Assembly (NCBI GenBank): GCA_022822405.1
Contig: JAJEBT010000007.1
Coordinates: forward strand, 53,042 to 117,041
Length of the DNA stretch: 64,000 nucleotides
Direction of reading: 5' to 3'
Origin: Alphaproteobacteria bacterium
GTDB lineage: Bacteria; Pseudomonadota; Alphaproteobacteria; MPNO01; UBA830
In this document: positions 1 to 10,288 of the stretch, in pieces
Layout of the letters: each line of letters begins with the position of its first letter
How positions within the stretch are numbered: the stretch's first letter is position 1
Position numbers and translations under genes: made by a program
The notes under the pieces: model-generated
The model's input: only the letters and a program-made list of their open reading frames with translations
Told to the model about the DNA's origin: nothing
The model's database searches: none

Positions 1-219
1 CATCAGGTGGACGTCGAAGGTGAGGTCGCTGCAGGGCCGAAGCGCACCTATCACGGCGGGGCCTATCGTGAGGTTGGGCACGAAATGCCCGTCCATGACG
101 TCGATATGGATGTAGTCGGCGCCGGCGGCCGTCACCGCGCGCACCTCCTCGCCCAGCGCGGCGAAATCGGCTGCAAGGATGGACGGTGCGATGCGGGGCG
201 GCTGTTTCACGGTCTTCAC
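1..219 (-). CDS. rpe: Ribulose-phosphate 3-epimerase, N-terminal part (runs off window start)
   Basis: Minus-strand translation [80 protein letters not shown] and [12 protein letters not shown] are Rpe signatures; GTG start. Confidence 0.92.
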   Translation of the reverse strand, partial: MKTVKQPPRIAPSILAADFAALGEEVRAVTAAGADYIHIDVMDGHFVPNLTIGPAVIGALRPCSDLTFDVHLM

Positions 220-481
220 GATCGATCCGGATGGCTTGGTGGTCGCCGTTTCGCATCGGCAGGAGGCCGGACGAAGCGGCCCAAAGAGTTTTTAGGTATC
301 AGCTTGCCGCCGCGCCGGCAAGCTCGGGGAAAAGACCCTCCCGAATCTTGGACATTCCCGTGCCCGGCGCCTGAAGGCGCTCCCCGCTGCGCGGGCATAC
401 CGAAACGCCGTACCGAAAAACCCTTCGCGAGCTCGTTCTGCATCGACAACGGATGCCGGGAAACTGCACTCGGGGGACGGG

Positions 482-1777
482 CTACGCCGCCTTCCTGAGC
501 CGGCTGACGAAGAAACCGTCCATCCCCCCGCGATCCGCGATGTCGCTCGGCAGGGTCCGGACGTCCCCGGCATCCGAGATCCGGACCGGGAGCCCTTCAA
601 GCTCGGCGCGACCGACCGGATCGCGCCCGAGGCCGGCGCCCTCGCCAAAGGCCGCCTCCACGATCCTGCTGCCCTCCTCCACCTCGAGCGAACAGACGCT
701 GTAGACGACGATGCCGCCCGGCGCGGCAAGCGCCGATGCCGCCCCGAGAAGGCGCGCCTGGATTCGGGCAAGGCGTTCGACCTCCGCGCGCGTCCGGACA
801 AGCGGTATGTCGGGATGGCGCCGGATGGTCCCGGTCGCGCTGCAGGGCGCATCGACGAGCACGGCGTCGAACGGGTGCGGCACCGTCCAGTCGGTGGCGT
901 CCGCCGCCACGAGCTGCGCCGACAGCCCGAGCCTTGCAAGGTTCTCCGCGACAAGCTGCAGCCGCTCTGGCGACATGTCGACCGCCGTCACGTCGAAACC
1001 GGCGGCAGCCAGTTGTGCCGTCTTTCCGCCGGGCGCCGCGCACATGTCCAGAACCCGCGCGCCCGGGGCGACGTTTCGCGCCAGCAGCCGCGCGGGCAGC
1101 GTGGCAGCGACATCCTGGACCCACCAGGCGCCGTCCGCGTAACCGTCCAGTTCCGAAACCGTTCCGCCGCTCCGGATCCGGACAGAATCCGCCCAGAGAT
1201 GCTCGCCCCCGAGCCGCTCTGCCCAGACCGCCGGATCCCTCCTGACCGTCAGATCGAGTGGAGGGGGTGCCAGGTGGGCGGCCGCGATCTCCGCCGCGGC
1301 GTCGTCCCCGTAGGCTGCCGTCCACGACCGGCGCAGCCAGTCCGGCACGTTGAGCGACGGTGGATGGCGGGCGAGCAGCCGGTCGCGATCCCCGCGCGCT
1401 ATACGCCGCAGGACGGCATTCACGACCCCGGAGAACTTCTCCGGGCCGTGGCGGCGCGCCAGCGCTACCGAGGTGTCGACGGCGGCATGCGTCCGGGTGT
1501 CGAGAAACAGGAGCTGGCAGAGGCCGAGGCGCAACGCCATGCGGGCGCCCTCCCCGGATCGCGGCAGCGGCCGGTCGAGGCAGGACCCGATGATCGAATC
1601 GATCTGCCCGAGCCGGCGCAGCACGGTCGCCGCCAGATTGCGCGCGAAGGCGCGGTCGCGGGCGTCGAGCCGGGCGAGCCGCGATTCCGTCCGCAACACG
1701 TCATCGAGGATGCTGCCGCCGGAAAGCACCTGTCCCAGCACGGCCGCCGCTGCCTCCCGAGGCGCAAGGCCGGTCAT
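482..1777 (-). CDS. rsmB: 16S rRNA (cytosine-C5)-methyltransferase, RsmB/NOP family
   Basis: 431 aa; N-terminal NusB-like domain, DMCAAPGGKTAQL SAM motif, DAPCSATGTIRRHPD catalytic motif; adjacent to rpe. Confidence 0.92.
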   Translation of the reverse strand: MTGLAPREAAAAVLGQVLSGGSILDDVLRTESRLARLDARDRAFARNLAATVLRRLGQIDSIIGSCLDRPLPRSGEGARMALRLGLCQLLFLDTRTHAAVDTSVALARRHGPEKFSGVVNAVLRRIARGDRDRLLARHPPSLNVPDWLRRSWTAAYGDDAAAEIAAAHLAPPPLDLTVRRDPAVWAERLGGEHLWADSVRIRSGGTVSELDGYADGAWWVQDVAATLPARLLARNVAPGARVLDMCAAPGGKTAQLAAAGFDVTAVDMSPERLQLVAENLARLGLSAQLVAADATDWTVPHPFDAVLVDAPCSATGTIRRHPDIPLVRTRAEVERLARIQARLLGAASALAAPGGIVVYSVCSLEVEEGSRIVEAAFGEGAGLGRDPVGRAELEGLPVRISDAGDVRTLPSDIADRGGMDGFFVSRLRKAA

Positions 1778-1890
1778 CGGCCGGCCCGGCCGGACATGGC
1801 CGCCGCGGCATCGGGGAGCGTCATGCGGGCGGTCGCTTCATCGCGGGAGGGGTGCACCACCGGCGGGCGGCCGTGGCGCGGCGGGATCCG

Positions 1891-4269
1891 TCACCGCGCC
1901 TCTTCCACCAGCCTGAAAATGCGCTCCGGCGTTGCAGGGACCGTCGTGATTTCGATGCCGAGCGGAGCCAGCGCATCCGACACGGCGTTCGCGATGCAGG
2001 CCGGCGCGCCGATGGTTCCGCCTTCCCCGAGGCCGCGGAATCCGCCGATCGTGCCTGGCAGTTCAGCCTCGACATGCACGACATCGATGTCCGGGACCTC
2101 GACCGCGGACGGTACGACGTAATCGACGAGGCTGGCGGTCAGAAGCTGGCCGTCGCCGTCATGGACCACCTCCTCCATGAGCGCCACGCCCAGGCCCTGC
2201 GCCACGCCGCCATGGGCCTGGCCATCCGCGATCAGGGGATTGATGACGCGGCCGCAATCCTCGACGACGACGTAACGCCTGACGGTCACGGCATAGGTCC
2301 CGGGGTCGATTTCGACGAGGCACATGTGGGTCGCCGAGGTCGTGGTGCCGAAGAACGGATCGTAGACGCGGGTCGCCTCGAGATTGTCGATCTCGTCGCG
2401 CATCTCCTTGGGCACGCGGCCCATCTCGGAATAGAGGGCGCGCGCGAGGTCACTGATCTTCATCGACCGGTCGGTGCCCTTGACCCAGACATTGCCATCC
2501 CCGGTCTCGATGTCCTCCTCGCTGGCCTCGAGGAGATGGCCGGCGACGCGTATGATCTTCTCGCGCACGGTCTGGGCCGCCAGCGTCCCCGCCCCGGCCC
2601 CGAACACCGCCGCGCGGCTCGCATAGGTACCCGTGGTGTGGCTCACGGCAGCGGTGTCGCCGAGCACGACATCGACGTCCTCGACCCTGACGCCCAGCGT
2701 CTCGGCAATGACCTGCGCAAGCGTCGTTTCCATGCCCTGGCCCTGGCTCGTGAGCCCGAAGCTCGCGGTCACCGCCCCCGTCGAATCCACGGCGACCGTC
2801 GCGGTCTCCGTGCCGGTATTGATCGGCATCCCGGGCGCGACCGCAATGCGCGAGCCGACACCCGTGAGCTCGGCATAGCAGGCAACGCCTATGCCCATCC
2901 ATCGGCCGGCGGCGCGCGCCTCGTCGCACTCCCGGCGCAGCGCATCGTAGCCGATATCGTCCGACGCCCGCTGCAGGCAGGCCTGGAACGCTGCCCGGTC
3001 CCACACCAGCCCGGATGGCGCCTTGTAGGGAAACTCGTCGTCGTTGACGAGATTGCGCCGGCGGATCTCCACCGCATCCATGCCGGCCTTGCGCGCGGCC
3101 ATGTCGATCAGCCGCTCCATCACGAAGGCCGAGATCGGACGGCCGACGCCGCGAAAGGCGGCGCCCAGAGTCTTGTTCGTGGCGACCGAACGCACGCGCG
3201 CGGCATAATTGGCTATCCGGTACGGCCCGGGCAGGAAGCTGACGACCTGCACCGGCTCCATCGACGCCGTCCAGGGATAGATCGAATAGGCGCCGATATC
3301 CCCGACGACATCCGCTTTCAGGCCGAGGATCGCCCCGTCGGCGTCGAGCGCGATTTCCGCCCTGACGATCTCGTCGAAGGCGTGGCCCGTCGTCATCAGG
3401 TCCTCCATGCGGTCGCTCACCCACTTGACCGGGCGGCCGAGGTCGCGGGCGGCCGCGCAGACGACGATTTCCTCGGAATAGAGCGACGTCTTGGCCCCGA
3501 ACCCGCCGCCGACATCGGGAGCGATGACGCGGACGCGCGGCCCCGGAAGATCGAAGAGCTCGCAGAGCTTGTCGCGGACGATGCCTGGAATCTGGGTCGT
3601 GCAGTGAAGCGTCAGCGCCCGCGTTCCGCGCTCGACCTCGGCGACCGCGGCCCGAGCCTCGATCGTCATCGGCGTCGTCCGCGTGAAATGGAACCGCGCC
3701 CCGGCCACCGTATGCGCGGACGCGAATGCCGCCTCGACGTCGCCGCGGTCGAAGCCGCGTTCGGCAAGGACGTTGGACTCGAGGTCGTCGTGGATCTTCA
3801 ACGCCCCTTCCGCAGCCGACCGTTCGGGATCGACGAGCGCGGGCAGCGGCTCGAAATCGATCTCCACCAGCGCCGCCGCATCCTCCGCGAGGTAACGACT
3901 CTCGGCGACGACGGCGACCACCGCCTCGCCGACATAGCGCACCTTGCCGACGGCGACAGGCGGGATGAACGTCGCCTGGTAGTTCTTCATCCGCGATGTC
4001 GCGCGGTAGGGCCGGACGAGCCGGCCGATGTCCTCGCCCGTGTAGACGGCGACCACGCCGGGACTCGCCGCGGCCGCGGAAACGTCGATGCCGCGGATCC
4101 TGGCATGAGCGTGATCGCTCCGCCGGAAGGCGACATGCAGCATGCCGTGGCGCTTGATGTCGGCAACGTAGTTGCCTACGCCGGCAAGGAGGCGCGGATC
4201 CTCCTTCCGCGCCACCCGCGCGCCGACGAACTGGGGCCGGGACAGCGCCAGCGCATCGGGACCGGTCAT
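1891..4269 (-). CDS. Xanthine dehydrogenase/CO dehydrogenase-family molybdopterin-binding large subunit (CoxL-like)
   Basis: ~792 aa starting MTGPDALALSRPQFVGARVARKEDPRLLAGVGNYV; GGGFGAK motif; active-site loop AAFRGVGRP; follows the small and medium subunit genes. Confidence 0.9.
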   Translation of the reverse strand: MTGPDALALSRPQFVGARVARKEDPRLLAGVGNYVADIKRHGMLHVAFRRSDHAHARIRGIDVSAAAASPGVVAVYTGEDIGRLVRPYRATSRMKNYQATFIPPVAVGKVRYVGEAVVAVVAESRYLAEDAAALVEIDFEPLPALVDPERSAAEGALKIHDDLESNVLAERGFDRGDVEAAFASAHTVAGARFHFTRTTPMTIEARAAVAEVERGTRALTLHCTTQIPGIVRDKLCELFDLPGPRVRVIAPDVGGGFGAKTSLYSEEIVVCAAARDLGRPVKWVSDRMEDLMTTGHAFDEIVRAEIALDADGAILGLKADVVGDIGAYSIYPWTASMEPVQVVSFLPGPYRIANYAARVRSVATNKTLGAAFRGVGRPISAFVMERLIDMAARKAGMDAVEIRRRNLVNDDEFPYKAPSGLVWDRAAFQACLQRASDDIGYDALRRECDEARAAGRWMGIGVACYAELTGVGSRIAVAPGMPINTGTETATVAVDSTGAVTASFGLTSQGQGMETTLAQVIAETLGVRVEDVDVVLGDTAAVSHTTGTYASRAAVFGAGAGTLAAQTVREKIIRVAGHLLEASEEDIETGDGNVWVKGTDRSMKISDLARALYSEMGRVPKEMRDEIDNLEATRVYDPFFGTTTSATHMCLVEIDPGTYAVTVRRYVVVEDCGRVINPLIADGQAHGGVAQGLGVALMEEVVHDGDGQLLTASLVDYVVPSAVEVPDIDVVHVEAELPGTIGGFRGLGEGGTIGAPACIANAVSDALAPLGIEITTVPATPERIFRLVEEAR

Positions 4270-4748
4270 TGTCCGTTCCTCCGGTCGGCGACCTCGCGGA
4301 TCGCGGCGACGATGTTCTGGTAGCCGGTGCAGCGGCAAATGTTGCCCGAGATACCGTCGCGGATCTCGTCGTCGGTAGCCAGCGGATACTTGCGCAGAAG
4401 ATCGGTCGCGGTCATGAGCATGCCCGGCGTGCAGTAGCCGCACTGGAGCGCGTGATGGGCACGGAACGCCTGCTGGAGATCGTTGAGCGAATCGACGCTG
4501 CCCAGGCTCTCCACGGTCTCGACCTCGGCGCCATCGGCCTGTACGGCAAGGGTCAGGCAGGATCGCGCGCTGTCGCCGTCCATCAGCACCGTGCAGGCAC
4601 CGCAGACGCCGTGTTCGCAGCCGACATGGGTTCCCGTGAGGTCGATATCCTCGCGGAGGAAGTCGACCAGGAGCAGGCGCGGCTCGATCTCGCGGACATG
4701 GCGGGCGCCGTTGACGGTTATCGTGACCGGAACCTTGTCGACCATCAC
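4266..4748 (-). CDS. (2Fe-2S)-binding small subunit of molybdenum hydroxylase (CoxS-like)
   Basis: 160 aa; GCEHGVCGACTVLMDG and CGYCTPGMLM...ICRCTGY iron-sulfur motifs; ATGA overlap with large subunit gene. Confidence 0.93.
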   Translation of the reverse strand: MMVDKVPVTITVNGARHVREIEPRLLLVDFLREDIDLTGTHVGCEHGVCGACTVLMDGDSARSCLTLAVQADGAEVETVESLGSVDSLNDLQQAFRAHHALQCGYCTPGMLMTATDLLRKYPLATDDEIRDGISGNICRCTGYQNIVAAIREVADRRNGQ

Positions 4749-5620
4749 CGGGCCTCCTCCCGCGCCCGCGCGACGGCGGCATCCAGGGTGCGGCGCACCA
4801 CGACCCCGGCCAGGTGGCGTCTGTAATCCGCGGAACCGTGAAGATCGTTCATCGGCTCCACGGCATCCCGGGCCGCGGCCGCGGCCGCGTCGAGGGCGTC
4901 CGCATCGGGACTGTTCCCGACGAGCAGCGCCTCCGCCACGGTCGCGCGAAGCGGCGTGTCATGAACCCCCATCAGCGCGATCCGCGCCTCGGACACCGCA
5001 CCGTTCTCGAGCGCGAGCACGCAACCGGCGCCGGCGATCGCGAAGTCGCCGCGGCGCCGGGCCACTTCGTCGAACCCCCAGCCCGCACCCGGCGGCAGGC
5101 CGGGAAGGACGACCGACGTGACCATCTCGCTGTCCTCGAGGGCGTTCACGAGGGGGGCGACGAAGAAATCGCGCGCCGTCAGCGCCCGTCCGCCCGACGG
5201 GCCCGCGATCTCGATCGTCGCGTCGAGGAGAAGCGACATCGCCGGAAGCTCGGCTGCGGGATCGGCGTGCGACAGGCTGCCGCCGATGGTGCCGCGGTTG
5301 CGGATCGCGAGATGGGCGACATGCTGCATCGCGGCGGCGAGCACCGGAAAGCGCCCGCGGACCGCGTCCGCCGTCTCGATTCTGTGATGGCGTGTGAGTG
5401 CGCCGATGCGGAGGCCGTCCCCGGACTCCTCGATGCCGTCGAGGCCGCCGACCTGGTTGATGTCGACGAACAGGTCGGCGTCGACCAGCCGGAAATTGAG
5501 CATCGGAATGAGACTCTGGCCGCCGGCGAGGATCTTCGCCCTGCCGCCGGCGCTCGCGAGAGCCGCCGTCGCGTCATCGATCCCGGTGGCGCGGACGTAG
5601 TTGAAGGGCGCAGGTTTCAT
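4745..5620 (-). CDS. FAD-binding medium subunit of molybdenum hydroxylase (CoxM-like)
   Basis: 291 aa; AGGQSLIPMLNFRL and IRNRGTIGGSLSHADPAAELP flavin-binding motifs. Confidence 0.93.
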   Translation of the reverse strand: MKPAPFNYVRATGIDDATAALASAGGRAKILAGGQSLIPMLNFRLVDADLFVDINQVGGLDGIEESGDGLRIGALTRHHRIETADAVRGRFPVLAAAMQHVAHLAIRNRGTIGGSLSHADPAAELPAMSLLLDATIEIAGPSGGRALTARDFFVAPLVNALEDSEMVTSVVLPGLPPGAGWGFDEVARRRGDFAIAGAGCVLALENGAVSEARIALMGVHDTPLRATVAEALLVGNSPDADALDAAAAAARDAVEPMNDLHGSADYRRHLAGVVVRRTLDAAVARAREEAR

Positions 5621-5647
5621 GTCGGACGGAAGCTGTAGGTCTCGGTG

Positions 5648-6586
5648 TCAGCCGCGCTGGATGCCGTCATAGAGGAGCGCTTCGCCCATGCCTTCGGCAA
5701 GGCACCATTCGGCGAAGTTCTCGGGCTTCGATTCCCAGGTCGCGGCCTCCCAGTCGTCGTCAACCACGTCGGAATCGAAATCGTACTCCGCCGCGCCCCC
5801 CGAAGGGTTGTGGAAATACCAGAAATAGCACGACGAGATCGGGTGACGGCCCGGGCCGAGCATGGTCTTCCAGCCCTGCCGGGTCATGTTGTTGCCGCCA
5901 CCGAACAGATCGTGGATCGTGCCGACCTCGAAGGCGACATGGTGGAAGCCGCGCTTGCCGCCCCCGGGATTGAGCAGAAACAGGTTGTGGTGGTGGTGCG
6001 CCGCACTGCACCGCGTGAAATAGCCGCGCCCGGGATACATGTCGGTGACCCTGAAGCCGAGGCGGTCGACATAGAACTCCTTGTGGGCCTCGAGCTCGTC
6101 GGTCACATAGACGACGTGCGAGACCTCGAGTGGCCGCGCACGGTCGACTCTCGGCGCGCGCCGGTTCACGCGCGTCGCCCGGCCGGGCACGTTGACGTCC
6201 TGCTCGGGCGCCGCGACCGGCCGATTCCTGGTGACGCGGAAGGCGAGGCCGAAGCCTAGCGGATCGGTAGTCCGGATGCCGCCTTCGGCGTCACGCCGCA
6301 CCTCGTGATCCGGAGACAGGGCGTCCTCCAGCGCATCGATATCTGCGGCGGCTTGCACCCCGAACGTGACCTCGCGCAGGGTGGCGTCGACATCGGCGCC
6401 GACGGGCGGAGGAAGATCGGGATCATCGGCCGAACGCAGTTCTATCGTGGCGCCGTTGGCGGCGCACCAAGCGGCATGGCCGCTCCCGCCACCGTCAGGC
6501 TCCAGCCCGAAATCGGTCCAGAAACGGGACGCCGCGTCACGATCGCGCACACCATAGATCAGCTTGTCCACGCCCGTGTGATTCAT
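5648..6586 (-). CDS. VOC-family (glyoxalase/extradiol dioxygenase-like) protein
   Basis: 312 aa; paired domains, VSHVVYVTDELEAHKEFYVDRLGFRVTDMYPGRGYFTRC, HHVAFEVGTIHDLFGGGNNM. Confidence 0.8.
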   Translation of the reverse strand: MNHTGVDKLIYGVRDRDAASRFWTDFGLEPDGGGSGHAAWCAANGATIELRSADDPDLPPPVGADVDATLREVTFGVQAAADIDALEDALSPDHEVRRDAEGGIRTTDPLGFGLAFRVTRNRPVAAPEQDVNVPGRATRVNRRAPRVDRARPLEVSHVVYVTDELEAHKEFYVDRLGFRVTDMYPGRGYFTRCSAAHHHHNLFLLNPGGGKRGFHHVAFEVGTIHDLFGGGNNMTRQGWKTMLGPGRHPISSCYFWYFHNPSGGAAEYDFDSDVVDDDWEAATWESKPENFAEWCLAEGMGEALLYDGIQRG

Positions 6587-6664
6587 TGCGCCCCTCCCAG
6601 CAATTCCGACGCCGCAGACTAGCGCTTCGGAGCGTGATGTAAAGGTGGCGGCGTCCGCCGCTCC

Positions 6665-8221
6665 CTAGCCGAGCGCAGCGACGGCGGCGAGCACCAGGAT
6701 CGCGACCACAACCCGGGCAGGCCACGCGCGTCCCGGCGCAGTCCGGTTCGCAGCCGGCTCCACGGGCGCGCTACCCTCCTGCCTGCGCGCGGCGGCGTCC
6801 GCCGCCGATCTCTCGAGCTCCTTCAGGACCTGCGGAAACCGCTCGAGAGCATCGAGCAACCCGTCCGCGGCCTCGCGCAGGCGGGCTTCGGCCCCGTCAC
6901 CCGAGCGCACCCACGATTCGACGAGCGGCCGCGCCAGCTCCCACATGTTGAGGCCCGGGCAGAGGCCGCGCCCGACGCCTTCGGCGACCAGCATGGTCTT
7001 CTGGAGAAGCAGGAGTTGGGGCTGGGTCTGCATGTCGAAACGCCGCGTCACCGCGAACAGCTGGGCGAGCAGGCGGGCCAGCGAGATCTCGCCGAGCGGC
7101 AGGCCAAGAATGGGCTCCGCGATCGAGCGCGCCGCCTGTGCGAATTCCGCCGGCGAGTGGTGCGGCGGCACGTAGCCGGCGCGCAGGTGCGCGCGCGCCA
7201 CCCGGTCGTAGTCGCCGGTCAGGAAACCGTGCAGCATGTCGGCAAGATACCGGCGCGACGCGAGGTCGAGGCGGCCCATGATGCCGAAATCCACGGCATG
7301 AACGACGCCGTCTTCGTCGACGAACAGGTTGCCCGGGTGCAGATCGGCGTGGAAGAAGCCGTCTCGGAACACCTGCAGGAAGAAGACCCGGGCAAGGCTG
7401 GCCACGACCTCCCCGGGGTCGACGCCGTTGCCGTCCTCTCCGCCGATGCGGTCGATCGGGATCCCGTCCACCCAGCGCATCGTGAGCACGCGGCGGCCCG
7501 TGCGCTGCCAGTCGACCTCCGGCACGGAAAAATACGCCTCGTCGGCGAAGTTGACGCGGAGCTCGTCGGCCGCCGCCCCCTCGAGCCGGAGGTCCATCTC
7601 CATCTCGACCGAGCGCGCGATCGTCTCCACGGCGTCGGCGGGCCGCAGGCGCCGGAACCGCGGCAGGCGCCGCTCGATCAGGCGGGCGGCCCATCGCGCA
7701 AGGCCGAGGTCGCGCGCGAACGCATCCTCGATCTCCGGGCGCAGCACCTTCACCGCGACCTCCACGCCCTCCGTGGTGGTTGCGCGATGGACCTGGGCGA
7801 TGGACGCGGCGGCAACCGCCTCGTCCTCGAATTCGGAAAACAGCTCGTCGAGCGGCTGTTCGAACTCGCGCTCGATGGCGGTCCGGACCTCGCCGCCGCC
7901 GATCGACGGCATGTCGTCCTGGAGCGTCGCGAGGTCGTCGGCCATCTCCTCGCCGACCAGGTCGGGACGAACCGAGAGGGCCTGGCCGATCTTGACGAAG
8001 GCGGGCCCTAGCGCGATCAGCGCCGTCCGCAGCCGCTCGCCGCGGCGCATGCCGGCGACCGCGCGGCTCGGCGGCGCCAGCAGCAGCCAGCCGGCGGCGC
8101 GGACGGGAAGGCGCGGGGCGCCGAAGCGTTCGAGAACGAAGGCCGCATCGTGCCGCGCAAGCACGCGGAACACGGTCACGGCCCGCCTAAGGTGTCGCAT
8201 GCCCTGCAATGCCGCCGTCAT
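6665..8221 (-). CDS. ubiB: ABC1/UbiB-family ubiquinone biosynthesis protein
   Basis: 518 aa; LGPAFVKIGQALSVRPDLV, AAASIAQVHRA, FHADLHPGNLFV, AVDFGIMG; C-terminal TM; adjacent to ubiE. Confidence 0.92.
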   Translation of the reverse strand: MTAALQGMRHLRRAVTVFRVLARHDAAFVLERFGAPRLPVRAAGWLLLAPPSRAVAGMRRGERLRTALIALGPAFVKIGQALSVRPDLVGEEMADDLATLQDDMPSIGGGEVRTAIEREFEQPLDELFSEFEDEAVAAASIAQVHRATTTEGVEVAVKVLRPEIEDAFARDLGLARWAARLIERRLPRFRRLRPADAVETIARSVEMEMDLRLEGAAADELRVNFADEAYFSVPEVDWQRTGRRVLTMRWVDGIPIDRIGGEDGNGVDPGEVVASLARVFFLQVFRDGFFHADLHPGNLFVDEDGVVHAVDFGIMGRLDLASRRYLADMLHGFLTGDYDRVARAHLRAGYVPPHHSPAEFAQAARSIAEPILGLPLGEISLARLLAQLFAVTRRFDMQTQPQLLLLQKTMLVAEGVGRGLCPGLNMWELARPLVESWVRSGDGAEARLREAADGLLDALERFPQVLKELERSAADAAARRQEGSAPVEPAANRTAPGRAWPARVVVAILVLAAVAALG

Positions 8222-8246
8222 GCCGAACCGCCATGCTCCGGCCGGC

Positions 8247-9008
8247 CTAGTCGACGCGCCAGGCGGAGTGGATGCGGACGATCCCGCCGCTCAGCGAAAG
8301 GTGGGTGACATTGCCGAAGCCCGCCTCGCCGATCTCGGCGGCCAGCTGGTCGGGGCCCGGAAACGCCCGGATGCTCTCCGCAAGATAGCGGTAGGCGTCG
8401 CTGTCTCCGGCGATCAGGCCGCCGAGCCGCGGAAGCGCGTGGAAGGACCAAGCGTCATAGAAAGGCCGGAGCAGCGGCAGCACGGCGGGGCTGAACTCGA
8501 GGCACAGGAAATGGCCGCCGGGGACGAGAACGCGCCGCATCTCCGCCAGCGCCGCCGGCCGCCGCGCGACATTGCGCAGTCCGAACGCGATCGTGCAGAC
8601 ATCGGCGCAGGAGTCGCGGACGGGCAGGGCCTGCGCATCCCCGCAGATCTGGGGCAGAGGTTCGAGGATGCCGCGGTCGAGGCGGCGGTCGAGACCGGCC
8701 TGCAGCATCTTCTCGTTGACGTCGCAGACGATCGCCTCACCGCCGCCGCGGGCGAGAAAGGCTGCAGCGATGTCGCCGGTGCCGCCCGCCACGTCGACGA
8801 GGCGCATGCCGGGGCGCGGGGCGATCCGGGCGACCAGGGTCGACTTCCACAGCCGGTGGAGGCCGCCCGACATCAGGTCGTTCATCAGATCGTAACGACC
8901 CGCAACGCTGTCGAAGACGCGGCCGACGAGGCCGCCATGCTCGGACTCCGCCACCCGCCGGAACCCGAAAGCAACGCCATCGTCGTCGCGATCGGTGGAA
9001 AGGCTCAT
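8247..9008 (-). CDS. ubiE: Ubiquinone/menaquinone biosynthesis C-methyltransferase UbiE
   Basis: 253 aa; VFDSVAGRYDLMNDLMSGGLHRLWK, LVDVAGGTGDIA motifs. Confidence 0.94.
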   Translation of the reverse strand: MSLSTDRDDDGVAFGFRRVAESEHGGLVGRVFDSVAGRYDLMNDLMSGGLHRLWKSTLVARIAPRPGMRLVDVAGGTGDIAAAFLARGGGEAIVCDVNEKMLQAGLDRRLDRGILEPLPQICGDAQALPVRDSCADVCTIAFGLRNVARRPAALAEMRRVLVPGGHFLCLEFSPAVLPLLRPFYDAWSFHALPRLGGLIAGDSDAYRYLAESIRAFPGPDQLAAEIGEAGFGNVTHLSLSGGIVRIHSAWRVD

Positions 9009-9054
9009 GGCGCGGAAGATAGCGCAGAGCCGCCGTTGCGGCTAGGCTGGCGCC

Positions 9055-9915
9055 ATGCCCGAGCTTCCCGAAGTAGAGACCGTCCGGCGCGGACTGGCGG
9101 TGGCCATGGAAGGGCGCCGCATCGAAGGCGTCGAGGTGCGCCGGCGCGACCTGCGCATCCCGGTTCCCGCCGGCTTCGCCGAGCGGCTCCAAGGGCGCAC
9201 CCTGCTGCACCTCGGGCGCCGCGCGAAATACCTGGTCGGGCAGTTCGACGACGGCACGGTGCTGCTGGCCCATCTCGGCATGTCGGGCCGGATCCTGATC
9301 GACCCCGCCGGCGGCGAGGCGGCGGGCGCCGGGAACGTAGATCCGGGGCGCCACCGCGACCACGAGCACATCGTGTTCCGGGTCGGCAACGGCACCACGG
9401 TGCGGTTTTCCGATCCCCGGCGTTTCGGCCTGATGACGCTCACCGACGAGGACGGTTTCCCGGATCACCCGCTGATCCGGAACCTCGGGCCGGAGCCGCT
9501 CTCCGCCGACTTCACCGGCCCCGCCCTCGCCGCGCGCCTCGAGGGCCGCAGGACGTCCGTCAAGGCGGCCCTGCTCGACCAGCGGGTAGTGGCCGGCGTC
9601 GGCAACATCTATGCCTGCGAGGCGCTGCATGTCGCCCGGCTGTCGCCGCGCCGGACGGCAGCCACCATACGCGGCGTCCGCGCCGCCCGCCTCGCCGACG
9701 CCGTCCGCGGGGTTCTCCGCGACGCGATCGAGGCCGGCGGCTCGTCGCTGCGCGACCATGTGGCGCCGAGCGGCGAGCTCGGCTACTTTCAGCACAATTT
9801 CAAGGTTTATGGCCGCGATGGAAAACCCTGCCCCGATTGCGAGTGCGCCGCCGGCATCCGGCGCATCGTGCAGGCCGGCCGTTCGACATTCTACTGTGCC
9901 GCGCGCCAGAGATAG
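9055..9915 (+). CDS. mutM: Formamidopyrimidine-DNA glycosylase
   Basis: 286 aa; MPELPEVETVRRGL N-terminus, C-terminal zinc finger CPDC...YCAARQR. Confidence 0.95.
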   Translation: MPELPEVETVRRGLAVAMEGRRIEGVEVRRRDLRIPVPAGFAERLQGRTLLHLGRRAKYLVGQFDDGTVLLAHLGMSGRILIDPAGGEAAGAGNVDPGRHRDHEHIVFRVGNGTTVRFSDPRRFGLMTLTDEDGFPDHPLIRNLGPEPLSADFTGPALAARLEGRRTSVKAALLDQRVVAGVGNIYACEALHVARLSPRRTAATIRGVRAARLADAVRGVLRDAIEAGGSSLRDHVAPSGELGYFQHNFKVYGRDGKPCPDCECAAGIRRIVQAGRSTFYCAARQR

Positions 9916-10288
9916 GCTTCCCGCGCGGTTGGCCCGCCGGGCGGGTGCGGCCGTCGCCGCGCTCCTGCTGTCGCTCTCTCCGCTGGCGGCCGAGCCCGCC
10001 TATCTCTCCCGGATCGACGACATGCCGATTGCCGACGGGCTGGAGGAGGTTCCCGGCGAGGGCATGGTGTTCGACAGCGCTTACGGCCGCGTGGTGACCG
10101 CCGTCGCGCGCGGGCAAGCCGACATCGACGCGGTCCGGGCCTTTTACCGGCGCGTCCTCCCGGCGCTCGGCTGGGAACCGGAGACCGGGGACAGCTACCG
10201 CCGCAACGGCGAGCGCCTGACGATCCGGCTCCGGCACCACGAGGGAACGGTGACCGCAAGCTTCCGCCTTGCGGGCGGGTCGACGTGA
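9896..10288 (+). CDS. Hypothetical secreted protein, ~130 aa
   Basis: GTG start overlapping the mutM end; Ala-rich signal peptide LARRAGAAVAALLLSLSPLAAEPA, then SRIDDMPIADGLEEVPGEGMVFDSAYGRVV. Confidence 0.65.
   Translation: MPRARDRLPARLARRAGAAVAALLLSLSPLAAEPAYLSRIDDMPIADGLEEVPGEGMVFDSAYGRVVTAVARGQADIDAVRAFYRRVLPALGWEPETGDSYRRNGERLTIRLRHHEGTVTASFRLAGGST

Noticed and set aside
1852-4323. 823-aa plus-strand ORF opposite the CoxL-like gene
   Set aside because: Shadow ORF from high GC; composition rich in Arg/His/Asp with no family motifs, and the minus strand carries a clear molybdenum hydroxylase subunit.
7329-10097. 922-aa plus-strand ORF spanning ubiB/ubiE antisense and mutM alternate frame
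   Set aside because: Overlaps three well-supported genes; low-complexity Arg/Ser/Pro translation.
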